Position numbers and translations under genes: made by a program. Positions 1-7,330 of a stretch of 64,000 nt of DNA are shown here, piece after piece. The notes under the pieces were generated by a model. That model worked only from the letters and a program-made list of their open reading frames with translations. It did no database searches and was not told the DNA's origin. The stretch is from Burkholderiales bacterium (GTDB lineage Bacteria; Pseudomonadota; Gammaproteobacteria; Burkholderiales; Burkholderiaceae_D): assembly GCA_016177875.1 (NCBI GenBank), contig JACOUL010000015.1, positions 97,319-161,318 of the forward strand, read 5' to 3'. How positions within the stretch are numbered: the first letter of the stretch is position 1; each line of letters starts with the position of its first letter.

Positions 1-181
1 GCAGGTAGTCTTTACGAACGTGCGGCCATAGGACGTAGACAGCGACCGCGATCGTGATGAACGTGCCGATCGCGGCGGAAATGGACTGCCGATATAGAAT
101 GTTGACGAGTTCGGCATCCACTTCGAGTGCGGGCAGCTCGTCTTTTTGGACGGCAGGCACGTAAGATGAGTTTGTTATCAT
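1..181 (-). CDS. Membrane sensor protein, N-terminal 60 residues (partial)
   Basis: The coding frame opens at ATG 181-179 and runs off the left edge of the window. About 27 polar residues are followed by LYRQS and a hydrophobic segment ending VLWPHVRKDYL. This is the pattern I remember at the start of membrane-bound hybrid histidine kinases and diguanylate cyclases of Burkholderiales. It is divergent from the NarL-type response regulator at 276, the usual layout of a two-component pair, so a sensor kinase is the best guess. No catalytic part is visible, and the Shine-Dalgarno sequence is weak. Confidence 0.6.
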   Translation of the reverse strand, partial: MITNSSYVPAVQKDELPALEVDAELVNILYRQSISAAIGTFITIAVAVYVLWPHVRKDYL

Positions 182-275
182 GAGGCGAACGGTGATTGCT
201 GGAGTCGAAGTTTGCGGCGTTCAGTATGACATATCCGGATACGCTCAAAACTGAGAAGGCAGGACAGGTGCGTCG

Positions 276-917
276 ATGACGACGATATTGATAGCGGATG
301 ACCATGTGCTGGTGCGAGATGCCTTAAAGCTTCTCCTATCGATGCAGCCGGGCTGGGAGGTGGTGGCCGAAACCGGCGACGGCGCCGAAGTCGAACAACT
401 CGTCCGGCAAACTCTGCCCGATTTGCTCTTGCTTGATCTCGATCTGCCCAATTGCCGCGGCGAGAAAATCGCCGCCAGCATCCGAGCGCGATTTGACGCA
501 GTTAAAATCCTTATCATTACCGGCTCGCTTCATCCGGAATCGGTGCAGCGCGCATTGGCCGCCGGCGCGGACGGCTATGTCGTCAAGCATGGCGACAGTA
601 CGGAACTGATTCATGCGGTAGAGGCCGTGATCGCGGGCAAGCAATATGTCAGCCAAGGCATAGCATCGTTATTTGCGCATCAAAGCAATGCGCAGGCTTT
701 TCCCGGCGATAGCGTCGAGCCGGTGACGCCGCGCGAGCAAGAGATTATGTGCATGATCGCAAGCGGCCTGAGCAATGAAGAGATCGCTGCCGCATTGAAT
801 CGAAGCGTACTGACTGTACGCAAACATCGCCAAAATTTGATGGACAAGCTCGGCTTGCGTAATGCCGCCGAGGTCACGGCATTCGCCATCAAGCATGGTT
901 TTTATCAACCGCTCTAA
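276..917 (+). CDS. NarL/FixJ-type response regulator
   Basis: This 213-residue protein has a receiver domain (about residues 1-120) and a LuxR-type helix-turn-helix domain (about 148-210). The acidic pocket D8-D9, the likely phosphoacceptor D54 in LLLDLDLP, and the conserved Thr and Lys positions (ITGS, VVKHG) are all present, so it should be phosphorylated normally. The output domain carries TPREQEIMCMIASGLSNEEIA and TVRKHRQNLMDKL, typical of DNA binding. The divergent membrane protein at 181 is its probable sensor. A GC-rich inverted repeat follows the stop. Confidence 0.93.
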   Translation: MTTILIADDHVLVRDALKLLLSMQPGWEVVAETGDGAEVEQLVRQTLPDLLLLDLDLPNCRGEKIAASIRARFDAVKILIITGSLHPESVQRALAAGADGYVVKHGDSTELIHAVEAVIAGKQYVSQGIASLFAHQSNAQAFPGDSVEPVTPREQEIMCMIASGLSNEEIAAALNRSVLTVRKHRQNLMDKLGLRNAAEVTAFAIKHGFYQPL

Positions 918-938
918 TCACTACCTTAGCTGTGAGTA

Positions 939-963
939 CGCCGGCCGCTTGACGAGGCCGGCG
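939..963. terminator. GC-rich inverted repeat between convergent genes
   Basis: CGCCGGCC (939-946) and GGCCGGCG (956-963) form a perfect 8-bp stem with a 9-nt loop. It lies between the stop of the response regulator and the convergent gene ending at 975. The T-tract is poor, so terminator function is an inference from structure and position. Confidence 0.5.
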
Positions 964-974
964 CTTGTTCGCTC

Positions 975-1259
975 TTAGCGGCGCACTAGTATCGCCGAGA
1001 TTTTGTCGACGTCGACTACCGCGTCGAACACTTCGCGGCCGCTGATCTCACCCAAGTGAAGCAGATTGCCGGACACCGATTTGACGGTGCCGCTCAGTTC
1101 CTCGCCCGAGGCAAGGCGAATGGTAACTTTTTTACCTTTTTGAACCTCGATTTGTTTTTGCATCGTATCGCCGGCGCGCAGCACAACCGGGTCGGCCCAG
1201 CTCGGTGTTGCTGCAGCTGTCATCAGGAGGGCCAGATAAATCGAAACGGCAGTTTTCAT
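975..1259 (-). CDS. Small periplasmic protein with Sm-like C-terminal half
   Basis: A 94-residue protein with a clear Sec signal peptide (MKTAVSIYLALLMTAAATPSWA, cleavage expected before DPV). The mature part contains KKVTIRLASGEELSGTVKSVSG and later VDVDKISAILVRR. This strand pattern resembles a small beta-barrel of Sm/LSm type, where a short motif sets a hydrophobic strand against a charged loop. I do not recognise a named family. It stands alone, convergent with the upstream response regulator. Export is well supported; the function is unknown. Confidence 0.75.
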   Translation of the reverse strand: MKTAVSIYLALLMTAAATPSWADPVVLRAGDTMQKQIEVQKGKKVTIRLASGEELSGTVKSVSGNLLHLGEISGREVFDAVVDVDKISAILVRR

Positions 1260-1479
1260 TGCAAGCTTCCTTTCTTGGTTAAAGTCTTAGAGGCGCGGTC
1301 CCGGCGTGCAGTGCCTATCGGGATACGCTCGTTGCGGAGGTTCCAAAAGCCGTCCGCGGCGCGGTTCTTGGTCGGTGCAGACGCTTACTTGGTTCAAAAG
1401 CGGGAACGTCGGGTATTTATACGTGGGATTTTGCGACTTGTCGACAAGCAACAGAGGCGAGTCCGGCACGTGCTTGGCC

Positions 1480-1522
1480 GTGAATATTCACGCCGGCAAA
1501 TACTACATCCGCAGTATTTGCC
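1480..1522. promoter_or_regulatory. Palindrome plus hairpin upstream of the sigma-factor gene
   Basis: The 380-bp gene-free region 1260-1639 holds a perfect 12-bp palindrome GTGAATATTCAC (1480-1491). Just after it is a 10-bp-stem hairpin, GGCAAATACT (1495-1504) with AGTATTTGCC (1513-1522). Either could be an operator or attenuator for the sigma-factor gene at 1640. I see no convincing gene on either strand in this region. Confidence 0.4.
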
Positions 1523-1639
1523 CATATTGACTCCTTCCGTAGGATTACCGCAACTTGAACTGCGCGCAAAGCCGGCTGCCGAAAGGGCTGGCTAATGAAG
1601 CGTGCATTTGCAATTTTGGGATGAACCGATTGCCTGGCC

Positions 1640-2248
1640 ATGTCGACCAATTTAAAGCAAATTGAAAACGAAACTGCGGCAACTCTGTTGACGAAGATCG
1701 CCCAAGGCAACACCAAGGCGATGGAAGAGTTTTACCGGATGTTTAGCCGCACCGTCTATGCTTTCGTTTTGCGCCGTTTGGACAATCAAGTCGAAGCGGA
1801 AGAGGTGGTGGTGGAGGCAATGTATGAGGTGTGGCGCAATGCCGGCTCATTTGCCGGCCGATCGGCGCCGCGTACCTGGCTGTTGGGTATTGCGCGGCAT
1901 AAGCTGCTCGACAAACTGCGTGCCTCTCACGGCCGCCCATTCGAGCCGCTTGAGGAAGAAGCCGAAAACATCTCGGCCGACGAGCCCAGCATGTTTGAGC
2001 GATTGGCGCAGAAGCAAACGCAAGAACAAGTGCTCAGCTGCCTGGAGAGTTTGCCTGAGGAGCAGCGCGAATGCATACACCTGATGTTTTACGAGGACCT
2101 CTCGATTGCAGAAATCGCCGAGATTCAGCAATGCCCGGAAAATACCATTAAGACGCGTTTATTCCACGCTCGCAGAAAATTAAAAATCAACTTGGAGCGT
2201 CAAACCCGCTGGCAACCGGATCTTCGCTTATATGCACTTCAAAGATAA
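1640..2248 (+). CDS. Sigma-70 family (ECF-like) RNA polymerase sigma factor
   Basis: At 202 residues it has the usual ECF length. Region 2 lies at about 18-90 (EEFYRMFSRTVYAFVLRRL, EEVVVEAMYEVWRNA, WLLGIARHKLLDKLR). Region 4 lies at about 128-190 (LESLPEEQRECIHLMFYEDLSIAEIAEIQQCPENTIKTRLFHARRKL). It should recruit RNA polymerase to an extracytoplasmic or stress regulon. The next gene overlaps its end by 17 bases and resembles an anti-sigma factor, supporting a sigma/anti-sigma pair. The target regulon cannot be read from the sequence. Confidence 0.9.
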   Translation: MSTNLKQIENETAATLLTKIAQGNTKAMEEFYRMFSRTVYAFVLRRLDNQVEAEEVVVEAMYEVWRNAGSFAGRSAPRTWLLGIARHKLLDKLRASHGRPFEPLEEEAENISADEPSMFERLAQKQTQEQVLSCLESLPEEQRECIHLMFYEDLSIAEIAEIQQCPENTIKTRLFHARRKLKINLERQTRWQPDLRLYALQR

Positions 2249-2471
2249 TAATCTGTCGAGTTTGCTGCCTTGGTACATCAATCACTCGCTGGATGAAGCA
2301 GAGCGCCGTAGAGTAGAGCATGGTTTGAAAGCTTCACCGCTGCTTCAAGCAGAGCTGACTTGGATGCGGCGCTTGCGTCAACAAATTCAGATTTCCCCCG
2401 CGCGAAGGCGTTTACCTGCTTGGGATGCCGGGCTGGATCGCCTGATGCAGATGATCGAGACGAAAGATTAG
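2232..2471 (+). CDS. Short anti-sigma-like protein
   Basis: This 79-residue protein overlaps the sigma-factor gene by 17 bases, so translation is probably coupled. The start LSSLLPWYINHSLDEAERRRVEHGL follows the pattern of the zf-HC2 anti-sigma domain (LPWYVNGTL, DEAERRRVEAHL). The usual zinc ligands (HxxxCxxC) are absent: the equivalent stretch reads KASPLLQAEL. There is no transmembrane segment, so it would be a soluble, zinc-free anti-sigma factor. The family call rests on the N-terminal pattern and gene position. Confidence 0.7.
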   Translation: MHFKDNNLSSLLPWYINHSLDEAERRRVEHGLKASPLLQAELTWMRRLRQQIQISPARRRLPAWDAGLDRLMQMIETKD

Positions 2472-2518
2472 AACTCATTTCATCAATAGGCGAGCCCTCG
2501 TATTGATGAAATGAGTTC
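2471..2518. repeat. Perfect 18-bp inverted repeat after the sigma/anti-sigma pair
   Basis: The arms at 2471-2488 and 2501-2518 are perfectly complementary over 18 bp around a 12-nt spacer. The left arm begins at the last base of the anti-sigma stop codon. No T-run follows, so it is not a standard intrinsic terminator. It could be an RNA-stabilising stem-loop, a processing site or a protein-binding site between this operon and the secreted protein gene at 2647. Confidence 0.85.
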
Positions 2519-2646
2519 GAAACTCACATCGCTCATCCTGTTTTTTCATTCTACGTAAATCCCTGGAAAGCAAGTTGAACCGCTATGCGCTTGAGAGCGA
2601 CTTAAGCGCGAGGATTGATTGTTTTTATTTAAAAAAGGGGAATGTA

Positions 2647-3462
2647 GTGAAAAAAAGATTGCTATGTTTGGCGGGTCTCGCTGTGTCAGTCGCAGCTATT
2701 CCTGCATTGGCCGCCGATGGTTTTGTTGGCATGAGCTTCGATAAGCAGGAATACAAAATCAATGAAACCGTCGCTATGACGGTACAGGGTATGGGCACCT
2801 GCAAGAACATCGTGGTGGATTGGTTCGACGGCACCAAGACCAACGTCGATACCTTCGTGTTCGGCAATGTCGTCGGCCAAAATTCCTTGAAGGTAGAGCA
2901 CAAATATCAAAAGGGCGGCAGTTTCTATCCCTCGGTAAAGACCATTCCCGGACCGACGCTGGCAGAGCAGTGCGGATCGCGCAGCGGCAGCGTGAAAGTG
3001 GTCGAGCCGGGCAAGGTCACAGGCATTACGGTCACGCCGACCAATGCGGCGCCGGGCCAGACCATCAGCGTCAAGGTGGATGGAACCGGACTATGCGATG
3101 CGCCGCGCCGTATCCTGTACGAGTACCGCACCGTGCAAAATCAAGTAGGCAGCAATCACGATGTCATGAGCTTTGCCGCCGATGCACCTTGGCCGCGCGT
3201 AGCGAGTTTTACGGCCGATAAGACGGGTTGGTATGTGGTGTATTGGCTGGGCACCGATTCTTTATCCGCACCGCAGGGTACGTGCGTATCGTATTTTGCG
3301 CCGACGTTTGTGGAAGTGAAAGCTGCCGCGCTTCCCAACATCCAAGTGACGCCGGCGATGACGAAACTGCCGAACAATGCTCCTAAACCCACGATCACAC
3401 CCAAGGTGCCGTGTAAGAAGCCGGCTAAGCCGGGCATCAACGAGGACAAGTGCGACAACTAA
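2647..3462 (+). CDS. Secreted protein with two Ig/PKD-like repeats, function unknown
   Basis: GTG at 2647 is the preferred start: AAGGGGAA sits just upstream, and it opens directly with a signal peptide (MKKRLLCLAGLAVSVAAIPALAA). An in-frame TTG at 2575 would add 24 residues that hide the signal. The mature protein (about 250 residues) has two beta-rich repeats of about 100 residues, each with a Cys-containing motif (MGTCKNIVVDW, GTGLCDAPRRI) and a Y/W-rich end. These look like PKD or Ig-like folds. The proline- and lysine-rich tail contains two further Cys. It may be a target of the neighbouring sigma factor, but this is only positional. Confidence 0.75.
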   Translation: MKKRLLCLAGLAVSVAAIPALAADGFVGMSFDKQEYKINETVAMTVQGMGTCKNIVVDWFDGTKTNVDTFVFGNVVGQNSLKVEHKYQKGGSFYPSVKTIPGPTLAEQCGSRSGSVKVVEPGKVTGITVTPTNAAPGQTISVKVDGTGLCDAPRRILYEYRTVQNQVGSNHDVMSFAADAPWPRVASFTADKTGWYVVYWLGTDSLSAPQGTCVSYFAPTFVEVKAAALPNIQVTPAMTKLPNNAPKPTITPKVPCKKPAKPGINEDKCDN

Positions 3463-3478
3463 CCCTGTTTCGCAGTCG

Positions 3479-3507
3479 AAAAAAACGGCCGCGGCGATCA
3501 ATGCCGC
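3479..3507 (-). terminator. Candidate intrinsic terminator of the 5'-nucleotidase gene
   Basis: Read on the minus strand, GCGGC and GCCGC (3503-3507 and 3491-3495) pair around a 7-nt loop. They are followed by GGCCG and a run of seven T (3479-3485 on the plus strand as A). It lies just beyond the stop of the gene ending at 3524. The stem is short, so confidence is moderate. Confidence 0.5.
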
Positions 3508-3523
3508 TTAGTCTGAAGAAACC

Positions 3524-4432
3524 TTAAACTTCTTTCTTGATCGGGACGCGGCCGGTCGGCACGAACAATGCCGCGCGGTCGCAATGTCCGGGATGGTCGT
3601 CGAAGAACATGTGCGGTTTAAATGCGGCAAGTACTTCCGATTTGGCGACGCCGCCCATGAAGAAGGTCTCATCGATCGCAATATCCCAGGCGCGCAAGGT
3701 GCGGATCACCCGTTCATGCGCCGGCGATGAACGCGCGGTCACCAGCGCGGTACGGATCGGTGCTGCGCGTCCGTCCGGCGCCTTGAAATTGTTTTGAATG
3801 TAAGAGAGTGCTTTGAGCAGGCGCGCGAAGGGGCCGGCCGCCAGCGGGTTCCTGGCATTTTCGCGCTCGTGTTTTTCGAATGCTTCGATGCCGTGCGCTT
3901 GGAAAATGCGTTCCGATTCATCCGAAAAAATCACGGCATCGCCGTCGAAGGCAATGCGAATCTGATCCAATTCTTCGAAAGCATTTTCCGGCTTTTGATA
4001 CAACAATGCGGATGCAACGCCGGAATTGATGGCAGCTTGCACATCGTCTTCGTGCAAGGACAGAAACAAGCTGACATTAAAGGCTTGCAGGTAAGGCGCG
4101 AGCGAGGCGCCGCCGGATAAAGCCGCCCGTGTAATGTCCAGGCTGTAGTGTTCGATCGAATTGAAAATACGCATCGACGTTTCCGACGAATTGCGCGACA
4201 TGATCACTACTTCGACAAACCGCTGGTTATCTGTGAGCTTGTTGAGCTTCAACAAGGCACGCACCAAGGCAAAACCGGCGCCGGGCTTCAGAATTTCATT
4301 TTCATTGGCGAGTTGATGCTGCCGATACGCTTCTAACCCCTGCGTACGGAAAATCGCTTCTTCCGCTTCCAAATCAAATAGGGCACGGGAAGAAATACCG
4401 ACGACAAGTAAATTATCGAGAGAAACGGGCAT
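3524..4432 (-). CDS. Cytosolic 5'-nucleotidase (NT5C1-like)
   Basis: A 302-residue cytosolic protein that should dephosphorylate nucleoside 5'-monophosphates. The order of motifs fits the bacterial relatives of cytosolic 5'-nucleotidase 1 (Pfam 5-nucleotidase, PF06189): an N-terminal LLVVGISSRALFDLEAEEAIF, FVEVVIMSRNSSETSMRIF, RIAFDGDAVIFSDESE with the acidic HAD-type cluster, TALVTARSSPAHERVIRTLR, and FFDDHPGHCD near the C-terminus. It is transcribed alone, and no Shine-Dalgarno sequence is evident before ATG 4432. The family call is firm; substrate preference is not visible. Confidence 0.85.
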   Translation of the reverse strand: MPVSLDNLLVVGISSRALFDLEAEEAIFRTQGLEAYRQHQLANENEILKPGAGFALVRALLKLNKLTDNQRFVEVVIMSRNSSETSMRIFNSIEHYSLDITRAALSGGASLAPYLQAFNVSLFLSLHEDDVQAAINSGVASALLYQKPENAFEELDQIRIAFDGDAVIFSDESERIFQAHGIEAFEKHERENARNPLAAGPFARLLKALSYIQNNFKAPDGRAAPIRTALVTARSSPAHERVIRTLRAWDIAIDETFFMGGVAKSEVLAAFKPHMFFDDHPGHCDRAALFVPTGRVPIKKEV

Positions 4433-4638
4433 GGCGATCGAAGAAATTTAGCGCCATCTATTATAGTCAGTGTTGGCCCTAGCCTATGATCAAGGGCAAG
4501 TTTTTCGCTTTATGTGTGACGGTTCACCGTTTTAGTGCTAAAAAAACTTCCTTCAACAATTCCCTTGCCCTATAGTCTGAAAGCGGTGCACTTGTCCCTG
4601 AAAAGGCGGCATCTTGAAAGCGTATGGTGCATAAGGCG

Positions 4639-4654
4639 TGGCATGAAAGTTGCT
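4639..4654 (+). promoter_or_regulatory. Sigma-54 (RpoN) promoter candidate for cheW
   Basis: TGGCATGAAAGTTGCT matches the -24/-12 consensus TGGCACG-N4-TTGCW at all but one informative position. GG (4640-4641) and GC (4652-4653) have the required 10-nt spacing. It is 128 bases upstream of the CheW start within a 349-bp gene-free region (4433-4781). No enhancer-binding-protein site was identified, so use of the promoter is inferred. Confidence 0.6.
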
Positions 4655-4781
4655 GAAAATTACCTGCTGCTTCTGCAGATTATCCATTTCCAGTGCAGCG
4701 ATGCGAGCGGTTGGAAGGTGCGCCACCAGCGCGCCGGCAAGCCGCTTTCGACGCAATCGATCACGATTGAAAGGACTGATC

Positions 4782-5297
4782 ATGAATGCCTCTCCCCACG
4801 CCATTTCTTCCATTTCTTCCCAAGCAGTCGCTGATATGCCGCCGATGTTATTGCCGCCGGCATGTCTGATTTTTTCATTGGGCACGAAAAAATTTGGCCT
4901 TGACGCCGGTAAAGTACGCGAATTGCTTCAATACGATGCGTTGACCAAGTTGGCGGACGGGGCGCAAGTGATCGAAGATGTCGTGGTCTGGCGCGGCAAT
5001 GTCGTGCCGGTGGTCGATATGCGCATTCGTTTTAATTTCGGCATGCCGTCGTACGATGCCCGTACTTGTATACTCATTCTTGAAGTCGGCGGTCGGTACA
5101 TCGGTATGGCCGTCGATAGTGTGGCGAAAGTCGTCAAGCTCACGCAGCAAGACATCAAACCATTGCCGGCAGGAGTTGCGGCAGCCGCTTCTTGTTTACT
5201 CGGCCTCGGCATGGATGAAGAAGATAATTTTATTCTGATCGATATCGACAAGCTGATGCAGATTACCGACGTGCACGCAAACCAGAAGCTCAGCTAA
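4782..5297 (+). CDS. CheW-like chemotaxis coupling protein
   Basis: This 171-residue protein starts at ATG 4782 behind AAAGGA. After about 28 variable residues comes a CheW domain: CLIFSLGTKKFGLDAGKVRELL, WRGNVVPVVDMRIRF, CILILEVGGRYIGMAVDSVAKVVKL, and LGLGMDEEDNFILIDIDKLM. CheW links chemoreceptors to the histidine kinase CheA. No cheA, receptor or flagellar gene is adjacent, so it is an orphan. The sigma-54 promoter match upstream suggests separate control. A second CheW-like gene, next to a receptor, is at 58473. Confidence 0.9.
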   Translation: MNASPHAISSISSQAVADMPPMLLPPACLIFSLGTKKFGLDAGKVRELLQYDALTKLADGAQVIEDVVVWRGNVVPVVDMRIRFNFGMPSYDARTCILILEVGGRYIGMAVDSVAKVVKLTQQDIKPLPAGVAAAASCLLGLGMDEEDNFILIDIDKLMQITDVHANQKLS

Positions 5298-5349
5298 TAC
5301 GCCGGGACGTGCGATACGAGCGCGGCGCCTCTGCAAATTGCGACCGCTT

Positions 5350-7179
5350 CTACGTCACCAGTGATTTCCGCACCAAGGCCTCAAAATCGGCTGCGGGAAT
5401 CGGCTTGCTGAAATAGTAGCCTTGCATTTCGTCGCAGCCGCCGTCGCGTAAGAAATTCAGCTGCATCTCTTTTTCCACGCCTTCCGCGATGACTTTCAGC
5501 TTCAAGCTCTTGGCTAAACCGATGATGGCGGTGACGATGCTCGCATCGTCTTCATCGATGCCGATATCGCGCACGAAGGTTTGATCGATCTTGAGTTTGT
5601 CGAGCGGGAAACGCTTCAAGTAATTCAAGCTGGAATAGCCGGTGCCGAAATCGTCGATCGATAATTTGACGCCGATGGTCTTCAACATCTTCATGACGGC
5701 AATCGCTTGATCGACGTTTTGCATGATCATGCTTTCGGTCACTTCGAGTTCGAGGTGGTGCGCCTCCAATCCGGTTTCCGCCAATGCCTCTGTAGTCACA
5801 CGTTCGATGCGGCCGCAATCGAATTGGCGCGCGGAGAGATTGACTGCCATGTCGATCGGCGGCAGGCCTGCGGTTTGCCAGGCTTTATTCTGCCGGCATG
5901 CTTCACGCAATACCCATTCGCCCATCGGCTGAATTAATCCGGTCTCTTCGGCGACGCCGATAAATTTACCCGGGAAGACCAATCCCCATTCCGGATGCTG
6001 CCAGCGGATCAAGGCTTCGGCGCCGACGATGCGTCCGGTCTGCAAATCGACCTGCGGCTGGTAGTGCAATACGAATTCGTTGCGCGCGATGGCGCGGCGC
6101 AGGTCGTTGGAGACGCGCAGGTTCTCCAATGCGCGTGCCGTCATCTCCGGTTTAAAGAAGCTATAGGTATTACGTCCGGATGCCTTGGATTGGTACATGG
6201 CCGTGTCGGCATTGCGGATCAGCGTCAAGCCTTCACTGCCGTCGTTCGGGCACACGCTGATACCGATGCTGGCGGTGATATGCAGCTCTTGTCCTTCGAT
6301 CTGATAAGGCTGCTGGATCGCGGCCAAGGCTTTCTCGGCAACGCGTGCGCTATGTTCGGGATCTTTCAGGTTGGGGAGTAGGATGGCGAATTCATCGCCG
6401 CTCACATGGGCGACCGTGTCTTCGCCGCGCACCAAGATGCGCAGGCGTTCGGCAACGGTCTTCAAAAGCAGGTCGCCGATTTCATGGCCGAGCGAATCGT
6501 TGATCCGCTTGAATTGGTCGAGGTCGATGTAGAGCACCGCCGCGTTCCAGTTGTGGCGCACGGCGCTTTGTACGACTTGGGAAATGCGATCCAACAAAAG
6601 CGTGCGGTTGGGCAGGCCGGTCCACACATCGTAGTACGCCAAGTATTCGATAGTGCGTTCGCTTGCTTGGCGTTTGATGAATTCGTTGTGCAGGCGCTCA
6701 TAAGAACGCAGTGCCAAAATAACCGAAGTGTGCAGACGGTCATCGGACAATTCCGCCTTATTTTTGTAATCGTTGATATCGTAGCGCTGGATGACTTCGG
6801 CTTCGGGCGCTTGGCCGGGTTGGCCGGTGCGCAGAATGATACGAATCAATCGATTGCCGGCGTCCTCGCGGATGAACTTGACCATGTCCAAGCCGGCGCT
6901 GTCGGTTTCCATCACGACGTCCAACAGGATTACTGCGGCATCCGGGTGCTCCAGGATCAGCTGACGTCCCTCCATGGCGGAGTATCCGCTGATGAATTCA
7001 ACCGGCCTGCCGAGAAAGTGCATCGAGCGCAACACAAAGCGGGTGACTTGATGCACTTCCGGCGAATCGTCCACCATCAGAATTTTCCAGGGGATGACAC
7101 CAGTGTCCTCGGTTTCCTTTGATGATGCATCCTTGGCATCATCTTCGAAGGAATACAGTTCGTCGTCTTGGTCGCTCAT
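5350..7179 (-). CDS. Response regulator with degenerate GGDEF and intact EAL domains
   Basis: 609 residues from ATG 7179 (AAGGA upstream). The receiver domain (about 30-150) has phosphoacceptor D87 in ILLDVVMET. The GGDEF domain (about 190-350) reads SGDEF, with the RGED inhibitory-site motif kept, so cyclase activity is doubtful. The EAL domain (about 365-605) is intact: EALIRWQ, NLSARQF, EVTES, DDFGTGYSSL, KIDQTFV, IAEGVE. It should degrade c-di-GMP, with phosphorylation and perhaps GTP binding as inputs. It is divergent from the giant kinase at 7331. Its receiver closely resembles that of the cyclase regulator at 12302. Confidence 0.93.
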   Translation of the reverse strand: MSDQDDELYSFEDDAKDASSKETEDTGVIPWKILMVDDSPEVHQVTRFVLRSMHFLGRPVEFISGYSAMEGRQLILEHPDAAVILLDVVMETDSAGLDMVKFIREDAGNRLIRIILRTGQPGQAPEAEVIQRYDINDYKNKAELSDDRLHTSVILALRSYERLHNEFIKRQASERTIEYLAYYDVWTGLPNRTLLLDRISQVVQSAVRHNWNAAVLYIDLDQFKRINDSLGHEIGDLLLKTVAERLRILVRGEDTVAHVSGDEFAILLPNLKDPEHSARVAEKALAAIQQPYQIEGQELHITASIGISVCPNDGSEGLTLIRNADTAMYQSKASGRNTYSFFKPEMTARALENLRVSNDLRRAIARNEFVLHYQPQVDLQTGRIVGAEALIRWQHPEWGLVFPGKFIGVAEETGLIQPMGEWVLREACRQNKAWQTAGLPPIDMAVNLSARQFDCGRIERVTTEALAETGLEAHHLELEVTESMIMQNVDQAIAVMKMLKTIGVKLSIDDFGTGYSSLNYLKRFPLDKLKIDQTFVRDIGIDEDDASIVTAIIGLAKSLKLKVIAEGVEKEMQLNFLRDGGCDEMQGYYFSKPIPAADFEALVRKSLVT

Positions 7180-7330
7180 AGCGGTCCTTGTTATTTTCAT
7201 AAGCAGGCACAAATGTCTCCTACCTTATCTACATTTCGTGCCCTATCTTGATTGTGCCAGAAAATTCATGAATACTTGAAGCGAATGTGTTGTTCCCATC
7301 ACTATAAAAATAGAATGAGCCAGGGAGAGC

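Noticed and set aside
2575..2646. TTG start giving 24 extra residues for the secreted protein
   Set aside because: It would bury the signal peptide; GTG 2647 has a good ribosome-binding site.
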